Shown: piece by piece, positions 33,590-45,480 of the stretch | Layout: the number at the start of each line of letters is the position of its first letter | Numbering within the stretch: position 1 is the first letter of the stretch | Origin: Stenopsyche tienmushanensis | Lineage: Eukaryota; Arthropoda; Insecta; Trichoptera; Stenopsychidae | DNA: 64,000 nucleotides | Direction: 5' to 3' | NCBI GenBank assembly: GCA_008973525.1 | Contig: WACJ01000108.1 | Location: 744,001 to 808,000 of the forward strand | Notes under the pieces: generated by a model | Databases searched by the model: none | Seen by the model: the letters and a program-made list of their open reading frames with translations, nothing else | What the model was told of the DNA's origin: nothing | Program-made: the position numbers and the translations under genes

Positions 33590-35038
33590 TGCATCCACGT
33601 TCCGTTTTAATTTTGTTTTTAAAAAGGACAGACCAATGATGACCAGCCGGATTAAAATCCGCTCCAAATAATGACATTTTCGATGTGCATTTGGTGCTGG
33701 TGTATTTTGTGATTGAATATATTCGGATTAAATTCGATCTTTTTGCTTATTCAAATATCTATTTATCAAAAAATGGGCTTCTATAACAATTTGCCATATA
33801 CTACTAAATAATTTACAATGAATTTGATAGACGTTGCTTTAATAACACGGCAGATATAGTCAAAAGAATGTAGAGCGTCTTTATTGAAATACCCTGTACA
33901 ATTATTTAATTTGTTTAAATTTAGGTTTTGGGTTGATATCCTTGTATCAATTCATATTTATTTAGCATTGCTGAAAATAGAACTTAAGTCCTCTCTACGA
34001 ATATTTCAACTCTGAGATAACCTTTAAATTAGAATAAATACATTTACTCAACCACATTGAGTGTTTGTATTATCACACATTTTCCACTTTATATATTAAA
34101 TAAAGAATAAGCAAGATCGCTTTATCAATTAAATATATAACACACACTATTTTCCCAATCAATTAACCCCAATTTATCGGGAACTCCCTTTTATATTATT
34201 TTCAATAAGCACAGCTTGATGGCATGTAATGAATTTCTAATAACGAACAACTTGTTATTGGCGACATTTATATTTTTTAGCGTATATCACTCAATAAATT
34301 TTCCTTATTTATAATCTATCAAGCTTTAATAGCTTTAATTTAAGAGAATTATATTTCTCCAGCTAAAATTAGTTTATTTATATAAATAAATTTAATTTCT
34401 TATTTTATTCACAGGGAATATAAAATAAATAACAATAGTTGGAAAGGAAATTAAAGTACAGTGAGAAAGGAATACGAAACGCCCCTCAATTAAGGGTTCC
34501 GAAATTCGTCCATTAGTAGGGCAAGTGCTAAGTGCCCCCTTCTTCATATCGGTGGCTTCTACTCAATTAGTGGTGAGTTGCATTTAAATTCCAAGGCCAA
34601 TCAAAATGTCCATTAAATTAAATTACGCCTTTAAAACATTAAAAAACAACGAGGCAAGCCTAAATGAATCATTGATGAAATAAAATTGCACTAATATAAC
34701 TCATAAATGTATTATTTACTTTGTTATATAATGAAGTGTGACCAATATGTCCCCTTAATTGCACGAGCGATATAATGGGTTAAATAACAGCTCAGAAAAT
34801 AAAAAGACAGAGTCTATCGATAGTGTTAATCAGAGGGAAACACGTTCTTCCCGCCGGTTCCTCTGTAATCTTGCCATTGGAATTTCTCTACGAGCAAATA
34901 TATATTCGTTTCTCGGCGCGGATTTTCTGTGATCCGATAGTGAACGAACCCACGTGCCTGATGATCTAGGCCAGTATCCTCATGTTATAATACTATGATT
35001 TTTATTAAGTTAGTTTTGATTTAAAAAAAATGACTTAC
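33590..35038 (-). other. Probable intron downstream of the CaMKK exon, no exon found
   Basis: The CaMKK donor is at 35038-35037, so this minus-strand DNA is intronic. I found no segment reading GSYG or other kinase motifs. A family C-like trace is at 34820-34950. Confidence 0.5.
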
Positions 35039-35792
35039 TTGTCCGATGGGATCTAAAAGCTTGTACTGATTCAGCTGCAAGTAGTTCCCGGAAGCGTCGA
35101 TGGAGACTCTTCTCGATTCCCTCAGCGGCTGTCTTCGTCTTAGCGCTCTCGGAGAACTGCTTGGAGAGCTGGTTCCTTCTATCCCTGTCTCCAGTCCAAT
35201 CTCGCAGATTTCTTCTCTTCCCAGCGATCTCGATTGTTGAGAGACTAACAGTCTGGCCCTCATTTCTCTAGTCAGGGCGGAAGACTCTGTCGACTTGGTC
35301 TTCCCAGATATCTCGTCGTGATTTCGTAAGTCTAAGGATTGTGTCTTTGGCATGTTCCTCAATAAAGGTCTAGGGAGAGCCGTGGCCTCGCCGAAAGCCA
35401 CAGTTTCTAAGTCACTTGAGAAGGGACGCTTGGATTTCAAAGGCACTGTAGAACTATCATTATTTTTGTCACAAGCTACTTTCTCATCTTTGGGCCTAAC
35501 ATCTAAATCGCTAGCGGTAAATTCGTCGTTTTGGGCTTTTTGGGAGTCATTGGTTTCCATCGAGGCGGACGGCGCTATCACAGTGAATTGGTGAGCTTGG
35601 ACTATCCTCGATCCCGCTTCGGAAGGAAGCTGGATGAACTTTTGGACTTCAGGTGTGCTGGTGGGATTTGGGTCGGTCCGAAACAGGGGCAGCGGCTCTG
35701 GAACCGCAGGCCCCGTACGGCCCACTGGGCAGACCGCCGGCTGCTTCGCGGGCCTCGTCATGAAGGCTGCTTCCGCCTCCACCGTGGAATAT
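35039..35792 (-). CDS. CaMKK: Internal exon of Ca2+/calmodulin-dependent protein kinase kinase
   Basis: CaMKK phosphorylates CaMKI/IV and AMPK in the cytoplasm. The exon reads 251 codons after one leading base that completes a split codon. Residues 238-250 (LQLNQYKLLDPIG) match the conserved segment that enters the CaMKK kinase domain (VQLNQY...IGKGSYG in vertebrates). Just before it, residues 208-220 (SSPSSSPRALRRR) match the Ser/Pro- and Arg-rich stretch preceding that segment in CAMKK2. Residues 1-200 are low-complexity and hydrophilic, as expected for the variable N-terminal region. The minus-strand acceptor is a T-rich tract ending in TTTTTGTAG before 35792. The donor is CAA|GTAAGT with GT at 35038-35037. 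The exon ends in phase 0 inside the glycine-rich loop, so the next exon should begin with residues like GSYG. No start codon is assigned because this is an internal exon; a GTG at 35782 is not a start. Family assignment is confident; gene extent is unknown. Confidence 0.9.
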
Positions 35793-36564
35793 CTACAAAA
35801 AAAATAGCAATTAGAATATTTATGGATAACGAGGACTTAAGCGCTGTCATTATTTCATTATTCCATTAAAATAAAGAATACGGTTACGAGATCATAGAAG
35901 CCGACCGATGATCAGATCTTTCCACGGCCAAGACGTGCGGTCGGACCCCAAGTCTCAACTATTGACTAAACTAGTGTTCCTCACTTCTTTTATACCCAAA
36001 TTCTCCTACTCCCAAATTCTCCTACTCCTAGCTCTGAGCAATATTTGATTTATCTGTTTTCGGTCATCGCATCCATCGTAGTCGCTTCGATTCTTTTGGA
36101 ATCATCATGCGGTAGTCGGTTCGTGTAAGATTTCCAAGCGTAGTTATACAAGTTTTGTTAATTTTTATATTAAATTTATCTTTATTAGAAGAAAATCAGA
36201 AACAGACAGGCTTACACAGCAACACCGTCATTTTGCAAGACCGTTTGAAATTTTCCAGTAATTTAATAAAACTTCTTTAAAAGAAGACGATTTACATATC
36301 ATATCAAAATGTGCCATCAAGTAACCCCAGAGGGTATCAACACTTTACTGTCCGGACTTACGTTTTAGCGTGATAGCAAAAACACTGTTTTAACGCCATT
36401 TTTAGTATGCATAAAGCGAGAGCGACCAAAATAGACACAAACCATGAAAAAATAGGATAAACTTTCTTACATTTTTTGCGGGTGGAACACAATACGGTTC
36501 TAGTAAAATTTAAAGCTAAGTCACAAAAGGTTTCTGACATCAAACTGAATATTTTTAGTGCCTA

Positions 36565-36770
36565 CGAAAAGTTAGATAAAATAGCGCTGTCTTGTGTAAT
36601 ATATAATAAAATAGTTATTGGTGTAGTGGTTGCTTTATGCTACATACAGGCACACACATATATATATAGTTAAGAAGGCCCGACGCATGCGCGTAGCGTC
36701 TCTATAATGTATGCGACGGACACGGACATACTTCAAACAATTCTACCTTCCTTTTCGATTAAATGCCGCT
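36565..36770. repeat. Dispersed repeat K, second copy (opposite orientation)
   Basis: See 31880-32070. Includes CTTGTGTAATATATAATAAA, GTGTAGTGGTTGCTTTATGC and GACGCATGCGCGTAGCG. The two copies are inverted about 4.6 kb apart. Confidence 0.55.
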
Positions 36771-36997
36771 TGAAGTTTCACTTTACGTGACGATCAAGCA
36801 AATTTACTCCGCCATGCAACTTTACTCTTTATTGGATATTTCAACATCAGAGACTCTCATTTGAATGTCATTGGTTTTGCTTATATTATGCTTTTTGTAT
36901 GTAAAATTATTGTTTTTTGGGACATTTTTTTAATGTTTATAATGGTTTTAATTTATAAGAATAATGATACCGCCAATATTGTTTGAGCGATGTAATA

Positions 36998-37215
36998 AAA
37001 TATAGCGCTTGGATGTCGGCACTGTACAATGTTTACACGTGACGTCTTTTCAAGTGATATGAGCCATTTTGTTTCGTTGAAAAGTAGTACAATTTCAACC
37101 ATGAACAGCACTGTTGAAATTGTACTATCTTTTATCAAAACAAAATGGCTTTTGTTACTTGAAAAGACGTCATGTGTAAACACTATACAGTGCTGACATC
37201 CAAGCGTCATATTTG
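36998..37215. repeat. Long inverted repeat (fold-back or MITE-like element)
   Basis: Two arms of about 100 bp are separated by 13 bases (37100-37112). The left arm ends GTACAATTTCAAC; the right arm begins GTTGAAATTGTAC. The outer ends are CGCTTGGATGTCGGC and GCTGACATCCAAGCG. Arms differ at only a few places. A partial relative (GACATAAGCCATTTTGTTTT...ATTTCAACCATGAATGA) lies at 8258-8325. The minus-strand 85-codon frame is an artefact of the hairpin. Confidence 0.85.
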
Positions 37216-38197
37216 GATGACTTTCATTTGAAATAATTTAAAATGATCGTTCGAGTAAAACTATTGTATCGTAGTAAAAGAAAAGTTTTTCCATTCGATT
37301 CAATGGCAAGAAATTTAGAAAGCTTGTCCGAATAACGAATGGTGGACCAAAGAGAGGAAAGTTTACGCTTCGGCTCCGTAAATACATCTCAATTTCTCAT
37401 CCCGGAGTTTATTTTTGGATTTAAGCGCTTAAAATAACAAGGGTCAATAGTGTCAAATGGGAGAGCTTCAATATCAATTAGAGTTTTGTGAGAAATATTT
37501 AGCAAATAGATTATTTATTGATGTTTTATATGTAATTCAAAAACATTTCAGGGATGTTCTTATTTTATTTTTTTGGGAAAATTGAGAGATTAGCTATGAA
37601 ACGAGAGATCTGAAAAAGCAATTGAAGAGTGGCTCTCGAGAATCAGGCATGCGCTTAAACATCCAGCATTCATGTGATATTTCCACACTCCTTAATAGGC
37701 CTAATGCTTTTTTCGGCGGTGTAAAATGTAGCCCTCTTCGCCCACCCTGGAAGATTCAGACCGTAACAAATTTTCTTTTCCACGCCGGGAATTTCCACGG
37801 ACAAAGGATTTTTCTCAGTCGTGAATAAACGACGGTGCAGGCCGAAACTTTACGACATTTTTATTGCGGCACATATATTTGCCCTCAGGAGAATCTGAAG
37901 AGATGGCTCAGAGCCGATACTTTGACGCGATATAAATTTGGACATTTTTTCCTTGAACATCTCATATTTATTTGGGAAATAATACACGTACAAAAGCCAT
38001 ATAAATATTGTGTGTACGGGGAATGCTAAATAAAGTTTTATCTTAAAAATAAAGACAGACATTCGCAATGGAATTCAAACATAATAGTATGATTGACTTT
38101 CAACCCTCCCAAATGTGCCATATCGGATGAAAAAGCATTTGAGCAGTTTATCAAAATACTATACCTATATTATTTGAAAAAGTGCAAACAAAAAGTT

Positions 38198-38378
38198 GAC
38201 AAAGTTTTATCGTAATCGAATGAACGGTATGGCAGCGCATTAAAAACGAACAAACAAACATTGATTTTTATATATTAAAAGACTATGTCTATGTTACTCG
38301 CGAAATCTTTGGCAATAAGTGGACGAAGTTTTATCGCAATCCGATGAACGGTATGGCAGCGCATTTCGAACGAACAAA
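38198..38378. repeat. Tandem duplication, 124-bp spacing
   Basis: GAC.AAGTTTTATCGYAATC then GAACGGTATGGCAGCGCATT occurs at 38198-38255 and again at 38322-38378. Wording of this kind is common in helicase-bearing or Helitron-like insect repeats, but I cannot assign it. Confidence 0.6.
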
Positions 38379-38439
38379 ATCCAAAACATTTTTATAAATT
38401 AGAAGATATGTCGTGGAATGTTGTTAACTCTTTGATTAA

Positions 38440-38910
38440 TTAGTTAATTTAACATGAACTTAAATGTGGGGGTGAATATTCGTATGTCCACCATTTATAG
38501 TCTATACAAATCCGCATTTCTCTCAGGATCGTGCAACGTGAGTCAAGTTTGTATATCAATAAATTAATCTTAACACTGTTTGTTAGTAGCACACAATATT
38601 CGTTCATTTCTTTGCATAAACATAAATAATACACATGTCTGTCTTCAGTTTTAGTAAAATAACAATGCATTTTGGGCCGATCGATACAATCGATGCAATA
38701 GCGTTTCAAACAGAAAAACTTTTATTGAAATTTAATATTTGAATAATAAATAATAATATTGTATTATAAATACAATATAAATCCGGCATTGAAAAAAAGC
38801 ACTATGGATCGCAATATTTGAGAATATTTAGACGTGTAGAGGTGCCTTTACAGTACGACCATGAGTCTGAACGCACATATGCGCGATTACTCATCAACTG
38901 GTTAAAAGAT
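38440..38910. repeat. Dispersed repeat L, first copy
   Basis: Shares GCACACAATATTCGTTCA, GTCTTCAGTTTTA, GGGCCGATCGAT, AATAGCGTTTCAAA and GAGTCTGAACGCACATATG, in order, with 57470-57830. Confidence 0.6.
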
Positions 38911-39185
38911 GCGTGCATATATTAGATAATTAAGTATTGTTGCAAATATGTACGAAATAAATACTGTCATAAACAATAGGATTACATCCAGAATTTAAAA
39001 AAAGCTATTGACAAAGAATATCATCCTGAAAATCAAATGGAAACGTCTCCTATTGAATATTTGCTTTGTATTAGAATTTTATATAAAATATCAAGACGTA
39101 GCCATCATACTGCGTGTTATTTACAAAGATCTGAGTTTATGATAAACAATATGATATTTATGGTGTTAAAAAGGGATTTAATCCG

Positions 39186-39335
39186 TTATTCATCGACACC
39201 GGGATCATCATCGAAGATGTATGGCGCTTCGAATGACCCCTCGATGCGGCCTCCGCGACCGAATAAGTCGACGGAACGCAGCGGCGAAGGCAATGACAAG
39301 GCGATCGACAAATCAGCCTCCAAAACGTTACAGTA
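39186..39335 (-). CDS. Candidate terminal coding exon, function unknown
   Basis: A GC-richer 150-bp block in AT-rich surroundings is open on both strands. On the minus strand it could follow an acceptor (TTTTCATTCAATAG before 39335) and read 50 codons in phase 0, ending SFEAPYIFDDDPGVDE and TAA. On the plus strand the same block reads a Ser/Pro/Lys-rich stretch (SSTPGSSSKMYGASNDPS...) to a stop near 39340, but no good acceptor is visible there. I do not recognise either peptide. The base composition suggests real coding sequence. It lies upstream of the CaMKK exon on the same strand but ends in a stop, so it would belong to another gene or isoform. Confidence 0.35.
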   Translation of the reverse strand, partial: YCNVLEADLSIALSLPSPLRSVDLFGRGGRIEGSFEAPYIFDDDPGVDE

Positions 39336-39344
39336 CTATTGAAT

Positions 39345-41084
39345 GAAAATATATATAGAATATCATCGATAGGCGTGAGATTTTTCAGAATTTAGGCATA
39401 AAAAACCACATATAATACCAGCAAAATGTAATTTAGTGATCGGGGTCTTAAATATAATAGTTTTTCCGAGAGATTTCATTGTGAACGATTCAATGGAAGG
39501 CTTTGTGTGGAAGAATTAAAGCGCAAATTAATCATTGGTTGAGCTTTTGAAAGCACCTCGAAAGGCTTCTGAAAAAAATAGTACTATGATTGAATCTGAA
39601 ATGTGTCGCAGCAATTCGTGTGACATATTAAAAGAACATATTTATATAAGGTGAATACAAAAAAAAAAACCAAATAAACATAAAAAGTTCCATATAGCGA
39701 GAAAATCAAAAATTTACGCCAAGATTTGAAGCTTTTATCTATCGTCCTTTGAATTTATTAAAGCAAAAAGGAATCCTTGAGATGTTGGCAGTGCAAAAGC
39801 AAATAGATTTTGCAACGATTCTTCCAAAATGTCATTAAAGCAAACTTGATTCAAGTTTAAATTGGTTTAACTATTGAAAACTTTCAAATGGCTGCTCGAT
39901 TTATTTGCATTGTTCAGTTTGAGTATTGCATTTTGAATGCAATTCTAGGATGAATCTCGCAAACAGAAACGCGTTTTAATGAGTTTTACTAATGAATTAT
40001 TCAGGAAAGATGTCGACGCATAAAAAATATTACTGTTTGGAGTGCATTTTGGACAAACTTGATATTGTAATCCAACACTTTGTATAAGTTCTATGCTCGG
40101 TATAACACTATATTTTCCGGGCCGTATTATAGAGGGGTTATATGTATTTTTGAATGCCCTTTGTCGTACAATTAAGTAGTTTGGTTATTTAATATGTACA
40201 AATTTGAAAGTTTTACACAGTACGACATACGTGGTAGATATCATTATAGATGAATATTTAATGTCTAAATTAGAGTATCAATTCATTCCCTTTGAAATGA
40301 TATATTGAACAGTGTTGGGTTGCTTATAAATATTAATTAGGACACAAACAGCGCCATGGTTGCTTTAATAAAATATGATTTGGGGCTTAATTTATGTCAA
40401 AAAAATAAAGTGCTGGTTGTTTTCGGATTTAAGATATTCAAGGGTGAATAGTTAAGGGAGCTCATGTGGTTTTTTGCCTAAAAGCCGTCGCTTTGTATGA
40501 GATTTACAAGATTTTTTTCCTCGAACTTGGGAGCTAATCCTGGCTTTATTTTTCCATGGCACGAATTCACAAATAGAACCTTTGAAATGCTGATTCCCTA
40601 CAAAATTCATGTAGTTATTCGGCAGGCGGGAGTTTGCAAAAGTTTTTTTTTTTGAAGATTGACATGACAGCAACGCCAGGGGTTGATCGTCGAACGAGGA
40701 AAAGAAGATATTTAAAATCAAATCTGTCACCTTCCCGTAGGAAAAGCGTATTCAGATCTATCACAGCGCGTAATGGGATCGGTAAAAATAGGATCGCATT
40801 GGCTATCAGTCATTTAACATCGATAAAATTAAGATGAGGCTTTACTTCAGATTCAAAGGCAGCGAGCCGAATGATTATTTTTTTTTGTTCAAGCCTGTTA
40901 TGTGTGGGAAGACATATTTCGCGAGCAACCCCTTTTAAATGTTTGGCGAAATTGATTCCAGGAATTTAAAATCCTATCTCCATTTTGAGATCATTTGAAT
41001 TTTACATACGGAATTTAGTAGAAGCTGGTGAAATTTGCAATAAAGAAATCCTATAGCATATATATCCAATACTAAATTGGATCC
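39345..41084. other. No recognised feature
   Basis: Frames of 92 and 67 codons overlap at 40452-40837 on opposite strands without motifs. Confidence 0.45.
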
Positions 41085-41525
41085 CATGTGTTTGTTGGCC
41101 ATTTTGTTTAGTCACAGGAAATTCTTCAAATAGACAAGTCGTCGCGCGCACCCGCTTTATATCGTTCGTGCGAGACCAACGCGGTCATCCGTTTTTTGAT
41201 TTCGCAGAATCAACCTACCGCAAATATCCATCGGAAGGTCGTGGAAGTTTATGGTAGTGATGTGATGAGTCGACAACATGTCACGAAGTGGGTTAGATTG
41301 TTCAGAGAAGGTCATGCCGATACTCATGACGAGGCTCATCGGTGATTTTTGACGAACTTGTGCGAAAAATTGAAGAACAAATGCTATATTAACACAGTGT
41401 GACACTTGAAGACCTTCATGAAGAATTTCCTGCCATTTTTAGAAGTCTCCTCGATGATCTTGTGTCCGAGTGGTAGCAGACGCGTCGGAAGACCTTATAA
41501 ATACTGGGATGCAGTTTAGCATAGT
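41085..41525 (+). pseudogene. Mar-B mariner N-terminal half
   Basis: This is the longest Mar-B coding stretch: VYGSDVMSRQHVTKWVRLF, REGHADTHDEA, then after a frame change SDELVRKIEEQM, TLEDLHEEFPAIFRSLLDDL, the second helix-turn-helix. The leader CCATTTTGTTTAGTCACAGG lies at about 41100. Homology with 55970-56105 extends to about 41525. No DETW is seen. Confidence 0.72.
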
Positions 41526-42099
41526 GGAGCTCCGTAACTGCAGAGTCACATCAATATTTATTCGATGAGAGCATCACGTTTTTTAATAATTATTTTCTAC
41601 TATGGTGTTATTGAGTTGTAAGAAAAAAATGTGGCAAAATCGCTCTCTAATTTTTTTTCCCGCGGAATACATTTCATGACCATAAAAGCAAATATGCTCG
41701 GATACCTAATTTTAATATATGAAATTTTACATGTCAGGCAGTTCAATTTTCATGGCGAAATATTAACTCTTCGCTTTTCTCCTGTATTACAGAGCAATAA
41801 AAAAATATTGCTCGTTTCGAATTCGAGTTCCTTGTTTTTGGGCATAAATAATACACCGTTTGTTAATATCGAAACGAGAGACCGTACTTAACGATACAAC
41901 CAATTTCGACATAAACAGGGCTTTGACGTAGTTTGGTCTTTTTCTTACGCGCATATTTAAAAACTTTATTTTGAGGGCCTTCGAATAAGCGAATGTGAAA
42001 GAATTATTAATATTTATAATAATACAAGCCACCAACTTGTATTATTACCAAGTACGTAGAGCGTTTAATAATTCATCTGGCCCAGTACGAGAGAAAGTT

Positions 42100-44990
42100 A
42101 TGAGACGGAACATCATTTTAGTATGATTTTAACACATTGGCTACGGGGGACGCGGAATCCGTGTCTTCTGGGTGGCGCATCACTTTACATGCTCGTAGAA
42201 AAATATACACTTAAACCTTTTTTTGTGCAGTAGATGTGTTCCGCAGAAAATCGCACAAAAAAGCTACGACTTACATAGAAAAAGTGAAGATTCGTTCCAA
42301 AGATTTTAAAAACCGCATAACTTTGAAACGGCTATATAAAATGTATCCAAAATCGCATAAAAAAAGTTAATAAAAAAACAGGAAAACAATAAGGCAATTA
42401 AATAAACATTTTTGGTAAAATTTAAAGGACGTCTTGCATCATTGGTAAATTTTTAAACTTTTAAAATAAAAAAATCATAAACGTCGATAAATACGGTGGG
42501 CAATTGGACAAATCAAAACAGGAATCGATTATAAAACGACCCTATTTTATGAATAGGGAGGATATGTTTTTCTTCGTGATGTAGGATCGAAGATATAATA
42601 TAAATTGAATTATTTAAAATAGGAAATTTTGCAACATCCCTGTGCTCCTCTAAGTACTTAGTAATTACTATGTTTTTCGATCTCGGCATAATTTTCTCAA
42701 TGGTAAAAAAATCCTGAACTAAGCGAAAAACAACCCCTAATGAGTTTTTCCTCTAAAACAAGAAGATTTTTATAGGGGTTGGGTAAATAAGTTATTCAAT
42801 AGATGGAACACGATTCTAACTTATATAATAGACTGAATAAGTGTTATATATATATAAAACAATGTATGTGTGTTTGTTTTGTATACGTTCCTATACGTTT
42901 TATCCAATTGCGATGAAAATTTTGTGAGTTATTATGAGCATACTCGTTAAGAATATAGAATAAATATAACCATTGTTTGTGTGCAGAATTTTTTTTGCGA
43001 GATTTCAACGTTATACTTTTTTTGTTTGACAATGCAACGCATTTTGGGTACTTTCGCACTAACCTAATACAATTCCATTAATTAAAATTCACATATTGTG
43101 TTTGCATAATTAATTAATGTCTGCAAAAGCCAGGAATGAAGTTCAAACAACAAATAATCCCATGAAAAAAAAAGCTGTCGATATTCACAAGGCGAACTCT
43201 CTCGTCATGTTTAACGCCCCGTATGATGGAAAATATTTTTAAAGTAGTGCATCATGAAAAATATGGACAGGTGTTTTTTTCCATCGCCAAAGTGGTGGGC
43301 TCAAGAAAACGTGTCTGGAAAACTGAATTTTTCGCGTCATTTCCCTCGAAGAATTTTCGCAGCAAACAAGGATAGCGAACGTCTTCAAAATGTTTATGCA
43401 ATGCGGGCGAAATTGAGTTATTGAATGAGATTTTCTGCGGAAATCCGCCTTAAAAATGTCGACAATTTGCATCAAACGCCAATTTGTAGCGTAAAAATAC
43501 AAATTTTATTCAAGAAACTGAAATACCACCTTCGTAAGAGCTATAAACTTATAGCGCGAAGTTGAGAATATAATTATTTAAAAATGAATCATATTAAATG
43601 CATATAAATTTACAATAAAAATATCTTATTTACATGATAAAACGATAAGTGAGTTGCGAAATTATTGCTACTTTTAAATGATTTTTGTAAATAATACATA
43701 GATAGCCCTGCCCAACTTTATCAAGCGTATAAAAATGGTAGTTCATATATTTTTTGTTCCTCTAAAGTTTTTGTAGAAATAATTAGAAATGTCTCTTTAA
43801 TGTATGAAAAACGACTGCAGTATGCAGACGTGTCCACCAACATGCTAAACGTATGCCTTGATATCGTCTATTAGCCTAGTATAACAATATAAGTTTACAT
43901 TTGGTTATATTATTTTAGTCCAATATAATTATCACGTAATCTTCCAACAGTTCTAATAGATTCGCTAATGTCATGATGAAAATAAATTAAATAAAGTATA
44001 ATTTTGAAGGCTGAGTAAAAATTAGTATAATATCGACTTTTTAATAATAGATATACGATACTCCCCATGGAAGTAAGCCAACAAAAATCAGTAAGGCAAT
44101 CACGTATCTGATTTATTCCTCTTTATTCTGATATCGAGGAATTTGATTAAATTACACCCTCGACTCGAAACCGAATCGGCTTATGTGAAAAACGCCAAAT
44201 TTAAACAAATCAGCCTCAATTATTCGCTAAACCGTGGCGAAAACGCACCCCTGGATATCAATGGATCACACCGAATGGCAAATATCACACTCGATATCTG
44301 TTAAATGGCATAGGAAAACGGAAATGTTACCAGCCTCATATATTATTGGAAGTTTGCCTATAGCAGATCCATTTTCCTGCGCTGCTACGATTTTCAGCGC
44401 CAAATTCGCAGCGAGATTCTTCTTTATTAAATTGCTTCCATTCAAACGCCTCCATTTAAGTGTTTTCCCAAAATAAAATATGTTGCTATAAATATATTCG
44501 ATCAATAGTCGAAACACGGATGAAAAGATTCATATTTAGCACTTTTCAATGAACAAATAGTTATGGAACGAGTTTGCCAGCATAAACTTGTTGGTTGCTT
44601 CAAAAGAATCGTCGAACAAATAGTCGTCTTAATTGGAATTACTAACTTTCTTAGTTCCAGAGCAATTTACATTCAATTTCATTCAGAGCTTTAATTATTT
44701 TAAAACTTTGCAGAAAATAGTTTTTTCGATTTCTTCAGGCATAAATATTGATTTAAATGAAGAAAATTGCAGATAAATTTATAGCTAATGCATGACGAAT
44801 TGAATATTTACACATTAACTGCGGGTGCAATTAATGCGCATTTGCCCCATGATGCAAATACTTTTTTTTAAGAAGTACTCAACAAATATTTTGTCATTAG
44901 CATAAGAGTCATCCAGAAAAAAAGATTATAACATTTATGTTTGAAAAATGGGAAAATGAGGAAAATGTTACACCAGCTTTTTTTTTATTG
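42100..44990. other. Mostly unrecognised; one small hairpin
   Basis: GACGCGGAATCCGTGTC at 42149-42165 is a near-perfect palindrome following TTAACACATTGGCTACGGGG, a pattern I associate loosely with piggyBac-like ends. The rest shows nothing beyond a weak repeat L relative at 42840-43075. Confidence 0.35.
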
Positions 44991-45174
44991 TTTTCGGGAT
45001 TCTGGGGTGGAGTGACACACCCATTTTATCCTCCGTCACGATATAGTCCAGGAAAGCTTTTGCCTCTTACTACGGGTAGTGTTTCACTCTAAGTTGCTCA
45101 CCCATTAAACCCCAGGGGAGGAGATAACCTAATGTCTCCTAATTCTACCGCCCTAGCTCAGATAGCTTGAGATG

Positions 45175-45480
45175 GGTATATATGGGATGAACTTCCACGA
45201 GCTTCAAATAGATATTCATGGTGGTATTGTTCTGGAAAATAAAATAAAAACGGATGACCGCGTGGATTTCGCATGAATAAGAAGGTGGCTGGAGTGCGCG
45301 ACGATATCTTAATCGGAAGAATTTACTGTGACTGAACAAAATGGCCGACAAACACTCGGAATCAAACAAACTGACCGTTAGGATCCCCGCTACTTATCTG
45401 GTATGCCAATTTTGAAAAAAAAATTTTCTTCCGGCCTCAGAAGCTCTTGTAACCTTACTTTCTGGATGACTCTCAAAGTT
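45175..45480 (-). pseudogene. Mar-B mariner 5' end
   Basis: In plus sense the right end is CTCTTGTAACCTTACTTTCT followed by GGATGACTC, the element's terminal repeat reversed. Inwards come GGATCC...GACCAAACTGACCG-like leader sequence, ATCGGAAGAATTTACTGTGA and the start of the transposase region. Confidence 0.65.
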
